A stretch of DNA of 40,959 nt from Mariniblastus sp. (lineage in GTDB: Bacteria > Planctomycetota > Planctomycetia > Pirellulales > Pirellulaceae): the NCBI GenBank assembly GCA_011523945.1, contig WTFU01000059.1, forward strand, positions 1-40,959, written 5' to 3'. A program made the position numbers and the translations under genes. The notes below the pieces were generated by a model. The model had not been told where the DNA came from. It saw nothing but the letters and a program-made list of their open reading frames with translations, and did no database searches. Shown piece after piece: positions 17,809 through 27,749 of this stretch (positions are counted from its first letter, which is position 1; every line of letters begins with the position of its first letter).

Positions 17809-18270
17809 TTACTTAGCGACTTCTTCTTTGTCCTTGAGGACGATCGCCGTAAGCCCGTCTGCAAGCTTTTTAACAGCTTCTTGTACGTTTTCTTCTCCAA
17901 GTCTTAATACCTTGACGGTTTCCCAACCCTTTCCTTCTTTCCCCGAAAGTGTTTCTCGAAATTCTTCATAAATCTCACCCACCAGTTCGTGTTCTTCTTC
18001 ATTTAAACCGGTGATTTTGGGTTTCCTGCGCCAATTCAATTGGCATTGCCCTTTGTAAACCTGAATTACACTGCAGTGATTTCCGGCGGACGCATAAAAT
18101 GTTGCGTAGTCAGATTTACCACGGGTCACACTAGTGTAGGTACAGGTTAAATCGGTGTTATCGACGATAAACTGCTCTAGTTCGACGTAGGCGTTGTAAG
18201 CCCTTGCACTCGGACAAAGTCTTTCAGTTTCACGATCCCATTGTTCCCGTGTAATTTCTGTCGCAGCCAT
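17809..18270 (-). CDS. Hypothetical protein, 153 residues
   Basis: Family not recognised. A soluble protein without signal or membrane segment, opening MAATEITREQWDRE. The central part (ATFYASAGNHCSVIQVYKGQCQLNWRRK) has alternating hydrophobic strands and the tail is helical and charged (EEEHELVGEIYEEFRETL, then EENVQEAVKKLADGL), ending KEEVAK. An alpha/beta sandwich is plausible but not established. The ATG at 18270 has AAGGTG four bases upstream, an acceptable ribosome binding site. It has its own terminator, so it is likely a single gene; the upstream neighbour faces the other way. Confidence 0.75.
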   Translation of the reverse strand: MAATEITREQWDRETERLCPSARAYNAYVELEQFIVDNTDLTCTYTSVTRGKSDYATFYASAGNHCSVIQVYKGQCQLNWRRKPKITGLNEEEHELVGEIYEEFRETLSGKEGKGWETVKVLRLGEENVQEAVKKLADGLTAIVLKDKEEVAK

Positions 18271-18576
18271 CGGACACCTTATTTAACTCAAACACGTCAG
18301 TAAACCAGAACCTTTATCATAACGGATATTGGCAAACAGTTCACCATTGATTCGCAAAAACACCGTGACTTTCGGTTTGTTAGTCCAAAAAAGCCTCCTC
18401 TGAGCTCAAAAACCGACTTAGCAATAAAAAAAATTGGGATTAATCGGGTGAAGGCCCAACAGCTCATCCGTATTTTGCCACCTCCGGCATCCAGTTCTAC
18501 ATTTTTATCTTCGCGTAGATAAACTAGAATCTGCTAAGAATGACCCAATCGCTGATAAATAGACGACAAGCTACCT
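18271..18576. other. Divergent intergenic region, 306 bases
   Basis: This lies between the divergent genes at 17809-18270 and 18577-19242 and so must hold both promoters. It is AT-rich in places (an AATAAAAAAAATT run near 18422). I see no convincing promoter pair, repeat, RNA gene or riboswitch. A TAGAAT at about 18527 is a possible -10 box for the plus-strand gene but has no clear -35 partner. Confidence 0.3.
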
Positions 18577-19242
18577 ATGAATTTAAGAGCCCATCCAGAG
18601 CGAGTTTTCCTTCTCAAGTATCTAGCCATTGGCTTGATCTGCTGCGCTTTTGCGGTCTACGCTGCGTACGATGGATTTATTGCCTATCCTGCCGAGCTTC
18701 CAAGAGCCACTGCTTGGGAAGAACTTAAGACTGAGATTGAAGCCGACCCCGCGCTTGAACGAGCGGATCTGGTTGCTCAGTGGAAAATTATTTCCAAAGA
18801 GAACGGGTGGAGTGCAAAACAAGTTCAGAAAGATGGCACTGTTGCCGCCGTTCAAAATAAAATCTACTGGCAATACGCATTCATTGTCATCGGACTATCC
18901 ATTGGCGTCCCCTGTGTGGTTTGGTATTTCAACAATCGGAATACGTGGATTGAATCAACCGAAAACGGTTTGCGATCCAACGACGGCGTTGAGGTTTCGC
19001 TCGATCAAATCTTCAAATTTGATAAGAAAAAGTGGGAGAAGAAAGGAATCGGCGTAATCCATTTCAAAGATCAACACGGCGATGAAGGTACGTTTATTGT
19101 CGATGACCTAAAATTCGACCGAAAGATTACAGATGAGATCGTTCGGTGGATTGAATCCAAAATTCCTCATGAAATGATTGTCAATGGCGAGCCAGAGAAT
19201 TTTGAATTCGCAACTGATCCAACTGAGAGTGGAACGGGTTAG
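18577..19242 (+). CDS. Hypothetical membrane protein with two transmembrane helices
   Basis: Not a recognised family. The 221-residue protein begins MNLRAHPERV, has a first membrane helix at about 13-33 (LKYLAIGLICCAFAVYAAYDGF), a charged loop of about 70 residues, and a second helix at about 106-124 (YAFIVIGLSIGVPCVVWYF). The C-terminal half is a soluble domain with ENGLRSNDGVEVSLDQIFKFDKKKWEKKG, reading as short beta strands, reminiscent of a small PH-like or bPH fold, though this is only a guess from the strand pattern. A neighbouring PSCyt gene lies about 100 bases downstream on the same strand. Confidence 0.75.
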   Translation: MNLRAHPERVFLLKYLAIGLICCAFAVYAAYDGFIAYPAELPRATAWEELKTEIEADPALERADLVAQWKIISKENGWSAKQVQKDGTVAAVQNKIYWQYAFIVIGLSIGVPCVVWYFNNRNTWIESTENGLRSNDGVEVSLDQIFKFDKKKWEKKGIGVIHFKDQHGDEGTFIVDDLKFDRKITDEIVRWIESKIPHEMIVNGEPENFEFATDPTESGTG

Positions 19243-19341
19243 CTCAACAACCCTGTTTGTCTACCCAGTTTCAACCACTAAAATGCGGGCAATGGAATTT
19301 AAGGGCGGCGCATAAATTTTATACCGGTAAAAAATTAGCTT

Positions 19342-21930
19342 TTGGAATCGTTCATTTTGTACAAATCAAAATATTCTCAAAATCGAAAACTTTTCTTTTT
19401 TCCGAGGCCATTCATAATCCTCGGAAAAAAGTGCTTCTCACCATTGTTGTTTGTACTCGCCTTCTTGCTGATCTCATTCCAGCCATGGCAGGCGTTAGGG
19501 CAGGGGAGTCGAAAATCGGTATCGTTTATACGCGACGTTCGTCCAATCCTTTCTGACAAATGTTTTCAGTGTCATGGACCGGATTCAGAAACTCGAGAAG
19601 CGGAACTTCGGTTTGATAAAGAGGAGTCTGCGCTTAGGGTTATCGACAAAAAGGAACCGCGACAAAGCGAATTCCTCGAGCGAATTCTGCATCTTGATCC
19701 TGATGTTCTGATGCCTCCCCCAGAAACAAATAAACCTCTCACTGCAGCGGAAATTGAGACGCTTACTCTTTGGATTCAGCAAGGTGCAGATTGGTCCGAA
19801 TATTGGGCCTACGTCAAACCAAGGGCTCAGCCCGCGCGAACCCGACAAAAAGATAGTAATTGGATAGACGATTTGGTTGCCGTCAACCTTCGGCGTGGGG
19901 GCCTGTTCCCGGCGCCACCTGCCGATCCAAGAACGCTTTTGAGGCGGGTTTATTTCGATCTTACCGGACTCCCCCCTAGTCCTCTTAATATTGAGTCGTT
20001 TTTGGCTGACAAAGGCCCGGATGCGTTCGAGCGAGTTGTCGAGAAACTACTGGCTTCGCCTCGGTTTGGGGAAAGGATGGCCATCTATTGGCTTGATCTC
20101 GTCAGGTACGCCGACACAGTAGGCTATCATGGCGATCAGCCTCACAACATTTCACCCTACCGCGATTGGGTTATCAATGCATTTAACTCCAATCTTTCGT
20201 TCGATCAGTTTACGCGAGAGCAAATCGCAGGTGATCTAATCGAAAATCCCAGCGAAAGTCAGCTAATTGCCTCCGGTTACAATCGTTTACTTCAAACGAC
20301 CCATGAAGGTGGGTTACAACCACGTGAGTATTCGGCAATTTATGCTGCCGATCGCGTTCGAAATGTATCGCTGGTCTGGATGGGGGCAACACTGGGGTGT
20401 GCACAGTGTCACGACCATAAGTACGACCCGTATACCATTCGCGACTTTTATGCGCTCTCTGCTTTTTTCGCTGATATAGATGATGAGGCTCATTTCAAAG
20501 TCGGAACCAATTCGCTGCCGACTAAACGACCTCCAGAGATCCTCATTCTACCGAAAGCAGATCGCATAGAGCTGGATTCCCTTACCAACGAAATAGCCAA
20601 GGTGAACCGGAAGCTCGCGTCGCTGAAAACGGAGCTCTCCAAAAAAACAAAGCTCTTAGATAGCAAGAAGGTAGCGAATCAACCGCAAAGTGATCAACCG
20701 GCGCGACCGCTCGACAAAGAAAATTTGGATCTCGAAAGTCAAATCCGCCAGTTGAATAGTGAGATCAAGTCAAGCCAGTCCGTCAAAACGAATCTTGATA
20801 AATCGAAATCTTCCATCGAGAAGCGTGGCCGTTGGACAATGATTTCAAAATCGCTCGACAATCCGCGTATAACCAAAGTGCTCGCTCGAGGCGATTGGAT
20901 GGACGATTCCGGTGAAGTCGTTAGTCCAGCTGTGCCGAGCTTTCTTGGCGAGATTAAAAAGGAGACCAGAGCGGATCGTATGGATTTGGCTAACTGGTTG
21001 ACTGATGTTGAGTCTGGAAATGGTGCCTTAACGGCGAGGGTATTTGCTAATCGATTTTGGTATCTCATGATGGGCAGCGGTGTATCGAGATCATTAGACG
21101 ACTTTGGTGGACAGGGTTTTCCACCAAATAATGGAGAACTGCTCGATGCTCTGGCACTCGAATTTATTGAAAGTGGCTGGGATGTGAAGCAATTGGTTCG
21201 CCAAATTGTCACAAGTAAAACGTACCAGCAGTCATCGATACCGTCTGCGGAATCCTCTAAGCTCGACCCTTACAACGAATACTTCTCGCATCAGTCGAGG
21301 TATCGATTGCCAGCGGAGTTGATTCGCGACAGTGCTTTATCTGTGGGCGGCCTGCTGAACTTGAACACGCTTGGGGGAAATAGTATTAAACCAGCACAGC
21401 CTGAGAATTATTATCAGCATCTGAACTTTCCCCAACGGAGGTATCAACCCACGGCCAATGAAGATCAATGGCGTAGAAGTGTTTACATTCATTGGCAACG
21501 CATGTTTCTCCACCCAACATTAAAGGCTTTCGATGCACCTTCCAGAGAGGAATGCACCGCAGAACGTCCAAGCTCCAATACTCCATCCGCCGCATTAGTA
21601 TTGATGAACGATCCAATTTTCATTGAAGCGGCAAGAATGTTGGCGTCGCGTACTTTGGCATCCAGCCAGAATGATGAATTTGCAAATCGGCTCGAACGTC
21701 TTTATCAACTCGCGCTCTCTCGGCCTCCCGAGTCAAATGAAATTGAATTACTGAAAACGTTGTTTCAATCAAACTACGAGGTTTTTAGCCAAAACCAAGA
21801 AAAAGCAAAAGCGTTTCTGAACATTGGCCAGGCAAAAGCCAACACCAACACGGACGAAGCGACTCTCGCCACATGGACCGCCATCGCGAGAGCAGTCATG
21901 AACACAAATGAATTCATTACTCGCAATTGA
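19342..21930 (+). CDS. Planctomycete cytochrome c / DUF1549 / DUF1553 protein
   Basis: Large exported protein of the planctomycete-specific architecture PSCyt1-DUF1549-DUF1553. After an N-terminal hydrophobic signal (about 32-50), the haem motif CFQCH is at about 74-78 with a later MPPPE that supplies the expected methionine. DUF1549 covers about 165-390, and DUF1553 about 530-850. A second CAQCH sits within the DUF1549 region near 353-357. Between them, about 410-510, is a predicted coiled coil (DSLTNEIAKVNRKLASLKTE). Biochemistry is unknown; family members are proposed to act in polysaccharide or extracellular degradation. The start is uncertain: TTG at 19342 is the first start-like codon in frame and no ATG precedes the signal. 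It is followed by its usual partner, a DUF1501 protein. Confidence 0.9.
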   Translation: MESFILYKSKYSQNRKLFFFPRPFIILGKKCFSPLLFVLAFLLISFQPWQALGQGSRKSVSFIRDVRPILSDKCFQCHGPDSETREAELRFDKEESALRVIDKKEPRQSEFLERILHLDPDVLMPPPETNKPLTAAEIETLTLWIQQGADWSEYWAYVKPRAQPARTRQKDSNWIDDLVAVNLRRGGLFPAPPADPRTLLRRVYFDLTGLPPSPLNIESFLADKGPDAFERVVEKLLASPRFGERMAIYWLDLVRYADTVGYHGDQPHNISPYRDWVINAFNSNLSFDQFTREQIAGDLIENPSESQLIASGYNRLLQTTHEGGLQPREYSAIYAADRVRNVSLVWMGATLGCAQCHDHKYDPYTIRDFYALSAFFADIDDEAHFKVGTNSLPTKRPPEILILPKADRIELDSLTNEIAKVNRKLASLKTELSKKTKLLDSKKVANQPQSDQPARPLDKENLDLESQIRQLNSEIKSSQSVKTNLDKSKSSIEKRGRWTMISKSLDNPRITKVLARGDWMDDSGEVVSPAVPSFLGEIKKETRADRMDLANWLTDVESGNGALTARVFANRFWYLMMGSGVSRSLDDFGGQGFPPNNGELLDALALEFIESGWDVKQLVRQIVTSKTYQQSSIPSAESSKLDPYNEYFSHQSRYRLPAELIRDSALSVGGLLNLNTLGGNSIKPAQPENYYQHLNFPQRRYQPTANEDQWRRSVYIHWQRMFLHPTLKAFDAPSREECTAERPSSNTPSAALVLMNDPIFIEAARMLASRTLASSQNDEFANRLERLYQLALSRPPESNEIELLKTLFQSNYEVFSQNQEKAKAFLNIGQAKANTNTDEATLATWTAIARAVMNTNEFITRN

Positions 21931-21967
21931 TCTCAGACGCCCTCCTCGAACATCACCTGGAATTCCA

Positions 21968-23410
21968 ATGGCAACGACCAACCGAAGCGAATTAGTCAAC
22001 CAGCTCAATCGCCGCACCTTTCTACAGCGAGGTGGAGTTGGCTTTGGGGCGGCGGCTCTCGGAACACTTCTTGGACATTGGAATCCAAGCAGTGGTTGCG
22101 GGCAGTTCAACGAATCGGCCGCTGCGCTACCTCACCACCCACCGAAAATAAAACGGGTTATCTTCTTGTGTATGGCTGGCGGCCCTTCGCATCTAGAGAC
22201 CTTTGACTATAAACCCGAGTTAGAACGGCTCGACGGTAAACCAATGCCTGAGTCGTTTACAAAAGGGCAGCCAATCGCCCAATTGCAGGGGCAGACGCTC
22301 AAGTGCTTGAGGCCGCTGACTAAATTTAAGAAATTCGGTGAAAGTGGATTAGAGTTCAGCGACTTTTTGCCCTACCAATCGCAGTTGGCGGATGATATCT
22401 GCGTCGTTAAATCACTCGTTACCGAACAGATCAACCACGATCCGGCTCATACGTTTATGAATACGGGAACAGCAATCAGTGGGCGGCCTTCGATGGGCTC
22501 GTGGATTAATTACGGGTTAGGAAATGAGAGTGAGAACCTTCCGGGCTTTGTAGTAATGTCGAGCGTCGGAGGTAGGAATCCCCAGCCAATTGCCTCGCGT
22601 CAATGGTCAGCAGGCTTTCTGCCTAGTCGTCATCAAGGCGTCGAGTTCAATTCTTCGGGAAACCCAGTTCATTATGTTCAAAATCCCCGTGGAATAAGCG
22701 AACGTCAGCAAAGTGACTTAGTTCGTTCAATTAGTGTGCTCGATTCAATACGAAATCAGAAAATCCAGAATCCAGAAATCGACACCCGAATTGCCGCGTA
22801 TGAATTAGCTTTTCGAATGCAAACCTCGGTTCCTGAGTTGACCGATCTAAGCGATGAGCCTCAGCATGTTTTGGATATGTACGGTGCAACTCCGGGGGAT
22901 GGAAGCTTCGGGTCGAACTGTTTGCTGGCTAGACGCCTCGCGGAACGCGGGGTCCGCTTTATTCAACTCTATCATCGCGGTTGGGATCATCACGGTGGCC
23001 TCGAAAAATATATGAAAGTATGTTGCGACCATACTGACCGCGCTACGTGGGCGTTAATGGCGGATTTGAAACAGCGAGGAATGCTAGAAGATACACTCGT
23101 CGTCTGGGGCGGTGAGTTTGGCAGAACGCCAATGTTTCAAGGGAAGGGTGGTGCTGGCCGAGACCATCACATTAAAGGTTTTTCGATGTGGCTCGCTGGC
23201 GGAGGCGTGAAAAAAGGGCATTCTTACGGCGAAACCGACAGCCTAGGATATCACGCCGTCAAGGACGTCGTCCACGTAAGGGATTTACATGCCACGATCC
23301 TGCACCTATTTGGCATCGATCACGCCAGATTTACGGTGCCGTTTCAGGGGCTCGACATGAAGCTGACCGGCGTCAAGCCCGCTCGCGTTGCCCATGGAAT
23401 TTTGACTTAG
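21968..23410 (+). CDS. DUF1501 protein, TAT-exported
   Basis: A DUF1501 protein, partner of the upstream cytochrome/DUF1549/DUF1553 protein; sulfatase-like alkaline phosphatase-superfamily fold is suspected for DUF1501, with no confirmed activity. The N-terminus has a twin-arginine signal, NRRTFLQRGGVGFGAAALG. The IFLCMAGGPSHLETFDYKP segment (about 58-77), DPAHTFMNTGTA and GEFGRTPMFQGKGGAGRDHH near the C-terminus are typical family blocks with the metal-type D/H residues. I chose ATG 21968 (MATTNRSE) because GGAA lies just upstream; an ATG at 21908 is in frame but overlaps the preceding gene. About 37 bases separate the two genes, so they form one operon. Confidence 0.92.
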   Translation: MATTNRSELVNQLNRRTFLQRGGVGFGAAALGTLLGHWNPSSGCGQFNESAAALPHHPPKIKRVIFLCMAGGPSHLETFDYKPELERLDGKPMPESFTKGQPIAQLQGQTLKCLRPLTKFKKFGESGLEFSDFLPYQSQLADDICVVKSLVTEQINHDPAHTFMNTGTAISGRPSMGSWINYGLGNESENLPGFVVMSSVGGRNPQPIASRQWSAGFLPSRHQGVEFNSSGNPVHYVQNPRGISERQQSDLVRSISVLDSIRNQKIQNPEIDTRIAAYELAFRMQTSVPELTDLSDEPQHVLDMYGATPGDGSFGSNCLLARRLAERGVRFIQLYHRGWDHHGGLEKYMKVCCDHTDRATWALMADLKQRGMLEDTLVVWGGEFGRTPMFQGKGGAGRDHHIKGFSMWLAGGGVKKGHSYGETDSLGYHAVKDVVHVRDLHATILHLFGIDHARFTVPFQGLDMKLTGVKPARVAHGILT

Positions 23411-23462
23411 TCAGACGTGGCACGAACCGGTTTGTTTGCATCTCCAAGTCAGGGGCGCTAAC

Positions 23463-24737
23463 CTATTTTAAAAATCCATCCAAAGTCCCGGTGCTGTCAG
23501 CGAATTGATCAATTTCCAAGCCCATCATGTTACCAAGGCTTAGCCAGAGATTGGCAAGGCGGGTGCCTTCGGCCGCTTTAATGTGTGTTCCTGAGGTGTG
23601 GCGCCCATTACCTTGACCAGCAATGACGATTGGCAGCTGTTCGTAGGAATGTTGCGCGCCATTACCCAGTCCAGAGCCAAGAACAAATGTACATTTATCC
23701 AACAGCGTTGTTTCGCCATCTTGAACCGATTTCAGCTTGTTAACTAAATACGCATACTGTTCAACATGGAAACGGTCGATTTTCGCAACCCGATCATCCT
23801 CCGATGTGTCATGAGTCATCACGTGGTGACTCACTGGTTTTTCAAAAACTCCCTCGTAAAACTGCGGGGTCTCCCAACGCTCGGGGCCAACCATCATGGT
23901 TGCGATACGTGTTTGATCTGTTTGAAACGCAAGAACCATCAGGTCTCCCATCATCCGAATGTACTTGCCTCGATTTTTGGGCAATTGATTCGGCACCTTA
24001 TAATCGATCTTGCCGAGGGAACCTTTTGATGCTTGCTGCTTGGCAATTCGGTTTTCAACGGATCTTATCGAATTGAGATACTCATCCATCTTCCTTCGGT
24101 CACTCTTTCCAAGCGTCCTATTTAATCTCCTGGCGTCTTCCAATACAGTATCGAGGATGCTTTTTTTAATCGAAGCGGCTTCTCCGAACAGTCTCGCGAA
24201 AACCTTCCTAGGGTCATTTTGTGACTTCGCATCATAGCCCGGTCCGTACCAAGATATAGAATCGAAGATTTTTGGCTCCACATTGTCAATGAAGCTATTG
24301 CAGCTTAACTCGATGGACGGAAAAGGGGTAGCTTTTCCCGCCTCCCTGGCAATGACTTGATCCAAGGTGACATCAATAGCATTTACGCCATCGACACGCT
24401 CATTCGGCTTGGCGCTGGTTAGCCAACACGAACCTGCTTGCGAGTGGGGTTCGCCTGTGAGGTAAGTTCGATTTAGGCCACTGATGACGGTAACATCTTT
24501 TCGCAGAGGCTCCAGTGGCTTCAGACTTTCGCCAAACTCGAACTCGCTCCCCGCAGACTTCGGAAACCACTTTGAACCGATAACACCATTCGGTATATAC
24601 ATAAATGCCAAGCGGTTCGTGCTTGCAAAACCGGAACCATTTAGTTCCGTTGCCGAATGGCCCATCGCTTCAAGCCACGGCAACGCAATTGCGGCGCCGA
24701 TGCCCCGCAAAACCGCTCTACGATTAATACATCTCAT
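23463..24737 (-). CDS. DUF1552 protein, TAT-exported
   Basis: A DUF1552 protein of 424 residues with a twin-arginine signal (MRCINRRAVLRGIGAAIALPWLEAMG). The family is widespread in planctomycetes and other bacteria with the DUF1592/1588/1585 cytochrome proteins and has no established activity. Family blocks visible are FMYIPNGV near residue 45, HSQAGSCWLT, and VLGSGLGNGAQHSYEQLPIVIAGQGNG (about 350-377). Its start overlaps the upstream gene's stop by four bases (ATGA at 24734-24737), showing translational coupling. It is tail-to-tail with the DUF1501 gene (52 bases between stops, no clear terminator seen). Confidence 0.93.
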   Translation of the reverse strand: MRCINRRAVLRGIGAAIALPWLEAMGHSATELNGSGFASTNRLAFMYIPNGVIGSKWFPKSAGSEFEFGESLKPLEPLRKDVTVISGLNRTYLTGEPHSQAGSCWLTSAKPNERVDGVNAIDVTLDQVIAREAGKATPFPSIELSCNSFIDNVEPKIFDSISWYGPGYDAKSQNDPRKVFARLFGEAASIKKSILDTVLEDARRLNRTLGKSDRRKMDEYLNSIRSVENRIAKQQASKGSLGKIDYKVPNQLPKNRGKYIRMMGDLMVLAFQTDQTRIATMMVGPERWETPQFYEGVFEKPVSHHVMTHDTSEDDRVAKIDRFHVEQYAYLVNKLKSVQDGETTLLDKCTFVLGSGLGNGAQHSYEQLPIVIAGQGNGRHTSGTHIKAAEGTRLANLWLSLGNMMGLEIDQFADSTGTLDGFLK

Positions 24738-26926
24738 TCGCTTTCAACAATTTCTTCCAAGTGTTTTCGGAATAGTTCGCTTAACACGACTTCAGTGATG
24801 ACCGCACGAAACCTAAAATCCTGCTCGGCTACGGATTCCGCAATTCGACGAATTTCTGGTTGGTCACCAAAATTTAATTGCCGGCCCAATGCATATTTCA
24901 TTGTATGCTCAACAAAGGCGCGTACAAATCTAGATTTATCACGAAGTACAACGTTTTTAAATCGTTCAGCCCCGACAAACGCGTCACCTCTCAACTCGCC
25001 GGATGAATCTACCTTTTTTCCATTCGGATACGTGTTACGCCATTTCCCAACGGCATCAAACATTTCAAAGGCAAACCCGGGAGGGTCGATAACATTGTGG
25101 CACGTTGCACAAGCTTCATTTTCCCGGTGTTTGGCCAACTTCTCGCGAACCGTTAGGTTGGCCACCGGATCACTTGATGATTCTTCCAATGGAGGTACAT
25201 TTGCCGGGGCAGGGGGGGGCGGTGAATTATAGATCACATCCAGAATCCAAGCTCCACGATATACAGGACTAGTTCTCGTTGTTGTCGAGGTAGAAATCAG
25301 CATAGCGCCTGAAGACAAAACACCGCCCCGATGTCCATTTGGCCATTTGATTCGAAAAAAATCTTCAAAACGCTCCGCCGGTGGCGAGTAGCCCAAAGCC
25401 TGTTCGGGATCGACCGAATACCAATCCATCAGCTGCCGGTTTAAATAAGCGTAGTCCGAAGCAATGAACTCAGTAATCCTTCGATTTTCCACCATGACCG
25501 ATTCAAAGAACAGCAACTGTTCAATCATCATTGAAATTGCAGGAGGAGGACGCTGATTGCTTTGAAAATAATAGCTCGGAAAAAGCGTCTTGTCGGGCAG
25601 GACCGAGGCAACATCTTGAACTTTTAACCATTGCATCCCGAACTCAGTCGCAAGGGATTTGCACTTCGGATCGTCGAGCATTCGATTGACTTGATGACGC
25701 AATTGTTTATCGGTTAACAGCCGCCGCTCCTTCGCTGCCTGAAACAACTCATCGTCCGGCATTGAACCCCATATGAAAAAGGACAATCGATTGGCCATTT
25801 TAAGGTTTTGTTCTAACTCTACGTCACGCACCTTTTCTGTATACTCAGAAGAGTCCATGAGTGATGGTAAAAATTCATGCCGGAACAAGAAATTGGGTGA
25901 AATTAGAACGGCGGAAATCGTCGTGATCATTGAATCGGTGTAGGACTTGCTCTCTTCAAATTCAGTTTGAAACAACTTGGAATAAACCGAAATTTCTGCG
26001 TCCGAAACGCGTCGGCGAAAGGCACGCGGAATAAAAGCTTCCAATTGCGCCTTTGCCCGTTGAATTGAATTCTCTCTGCTTTCTCCATCGTTAGCACGGA
26101 ACAGCGACTGCCAAAGATGTGACAATTGGGCAAACTCAGCATTGTTCAAAAGCGAATTCGATATTTCAAGATAACTCTCCATCAGCAAAGGAGAGAGGCT
26201 TAGCGCAGACTGGTCGTTTGCAAATCCATGTTCGACCGGTGGGTCAACCGGCAGTGTTGAAACGCCAGGTAGATCAGAATACCGTTCACGGGAATTCCAA
26301 AAACAACTGACCGCTAAAACATGGCGAGGCATTTTCCCCGTTGACGGCTTGAAATAATCGTTGGTTTGAATGATTTTCGAATTATTATTGAAACACGAGC
26401 GAGGCATCCGAAAAAGATCACGAATTGTATTCTCATACTCCGTTCGATTCATCCGCCTAATTTGGCTATTCCCCTGATAGAAACTCGATTGCTTGGTCAC
26501 CGCACCCATCAACCAATCGCTCAATGTTTTAATCTCGTCAGCGGTTGGCCGAGAATTCCCCTCTGGAGGCATCCGTCCACTTTCTATTTGGCGGAGAACA
26601 TTTCCCCAAATAGGTAATGCTCCGTTGACGTCTTCTGTTTTCCGATAGGAAGAAAGATCGATACCGCCTTCTCCGTCGGGCCCGTCATGGCAATCGAGAC
26701 AATAATTTTCAAGGAACGGCAGACCGACCTGATCGAAGTCCTCCAGTGTCCTCGTCTGTTTTTGATCGGCAATGAACGATTGAGCCGGGGCAACCAACGG
26801 CAAGGTCGCCAAAGCGGGGGAGAATTGACCGATGGTCAAAATCATCCCAACGGCAAGAGAGGCGAAAACCAAAAAACTACGCAGCGTTAGTAAGTTTGCA
26901 AATTTTAAGTTCCTATTCAAAAGCAT
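24734..26926 (-). CDS. Planctomycete cytochrome c with DUF1587/1592/1588/1585 domains
   Basis: Large exported cytochrome-type protein with PSCyt1-like N-terminus, haem motif CLDCH (about 76-80 from the chosen start) and MPPEG, then the DUF1587/DUF1595/DUF1592 region (NRTEYENTIRDLF near 160; RAFRRRVSDAEI near 300), DUF1588 (about 490-600) with a second haem motif CATCH in ACATCHNVIDPPGFAFE, and C-terminal DUF1585. The N-terminal signal is SFLVFASLAVGMILTIGQFSPALA. I start at ATG 26926 (MLLNRN); a TTG at 26953 is further upstream. It is translationally coupled to the following DUF1552 gene (ATGA overlap). Function unknown; likely an extracellular or periplasmic oxidoreductase-type complex. Confidence 0.92.
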   Translation of the reverse strand: MLLNRNLKFANLLTLRSFLVFASLAVGMILTIGQFSPALATLPLVAPAQSFIADQKQTRTLEDFDQVGLPFLENYCLDCHDGPDGEGGIDLSSYRKTEDVNGALPIWGNVLRQIESGRMPPEGNSRPTADEIKTLSDWLMGAVTKQSSFYQGNSQIRRMNRTEYENTIRDLFRMPRSCFNNNSKIIQTNDYFKPSTGKMPRHVLAVSCFWNSRERYSDLPGVSTLPVDPPVEHGFANDQSALSLSPLLMESYLEISNSLLNNAEFAQLSHLWQSLFRANDGESRENSIQRAKAQLEAFIPRAFRRRVSDAEISVYSKLFQTEFEESKSYTDSMITTISAVLISPNFLFRHEFLPSLMDSSEYTEKVRDVELEQNLKMANRLSFFIWGSMPDDELFQAAKERRLLTDKQLRHQVNRMLDDPKCKSLATEFGMQWLKVQDVASVLPDKTLFPSYYFQSNQRPPPAISMMIEQLLFFESVMVENRRITEFIASDYAYLNRQLMDWYSVDPEQALGYSPPAERFEDFFRIKWPNGHRGGVLSSGAMLISTSTTTRTSPVYRGAWILDVIYNSPPPPAPANVPPLEESSSDPVANLTVREKLAKHRENEACATCHNVIDPPGFAFEMFDAVGKWRNTYPNGKKVDSSGELRGDAFVGAERFKNVVLRDKSRFVRAFVEHTMKYALGRQLNFGDQPEIRRIAESVAEQDFRFRAVITEVVLSELFRKHLEEIVESE

Positions 26927-27010
26927 GGCTCTTCGAGGTTTATTTGGCTTCAATGGTCAGCGGTCAGCATCGATTGCGGGGAATCAAATGAGTCAACAGC
27001 CGAAACTAGT

Positions 27011-27697
27011 TTAACGGGAACTTTTTTTTCGGATTGACTGAAGGACGAACTTCATTAATTCCTGCGACGTTGCGACAGTCTCGGCATCAATTCGTTTCAA
27101 TTTACTTTCAACGTCATCCCCAGTTCGAGCGTGTTCGAGAATCTCAGATCGCCGCCTCTGTAATTTTAAGAACTTGTAGTCCTGAGCCAATATCAGTTCT
27201 AAGGCATCTTTTTTTTCTTGCTCAGTCAAGGATTGGCTGATCGGCTTCAATATCTTACGAGCGCGCAAGTCCGGTTGAGCAGCCAAAATAATCAGCGTCA
27301 AATTTTTATGGAGATCGCCATCTTTGAATTCAGGCAATTCAGCTTCGTCATAATCATTTAAAAAATAAGTAGGAGGCACATCCGCTGCATCCTGTAAATT
27401 CTTAGCGCTTTTGGGGATGGGTGATTCCTCTGACTTATCGCTTCGCTTCTCTGGACGAATTTCATCTTGAGGCATAGGTTTGCTTCGGGGCGCAATAAAC
27501 TCTTTATCCGCTAGCAGATCGGCCTTCTTCACGCCCTCAGTGGGATTCTCAGCAAGGGGGCCAGGTTGTTTCGGGCAACCCATTAGCGGGAAAACATAAA
27601 ACCCAAAAAACGCCATCCAAATGAAACGAACGCGCGATCGATTCAAAATGAACTCATTCGAGGTTAGCCGTTCCAAATTGGTATGGTTTACAAACAT
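27011..27697 (-). CDS. Putative lipoprotein, unknown function
   Basis: Family not recognised. The 228-residue protein has a hydrophobic stretch and a lipobox-like PLMGC (cysteine about residue 40), followed by an acidic/proline-rich linker, so it may be a lipoprotein with an unusually long n-region; a start at ATG 27616 (MAFFGFYV) would give a standard lipoprotein length but has no ribosome binding site. The C-terminal half is helical and charged (EQEKKDALELILAQDYKFLKLQRRR), probably a coiled coil. It lies upstream of the cytochrome/DUF1552 pair on the same strand, about 84 bases before it, and may be cotranscribed. Confidence 0.65.
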   Translation of the reverse strand: MFVNHTNLERLTSNEFILNRSRVRFIWMAFFGFYVFPLMGCPKQPGPLAENPTEGVKKADLLADKEFIAPRSKPMPQDEIRPEKRSDKSEESPIPKSAKNLQDAADVPPTYFLNDYDEAELPEFKDGDLHKNLTLIILAAQPDLRARKILKPISQSLTEQEKKDALELILAQDYKFLKLQRRRSEILEHARTGDDVESKLKRIDAETVATSQELMKFVLQSIRKKSSR

Positions 27698-27749
27698 TTC
27701 GTCCCGCTAGCAATGATTGCTTAAGATATTCGAATCAGCAGACGGATTC

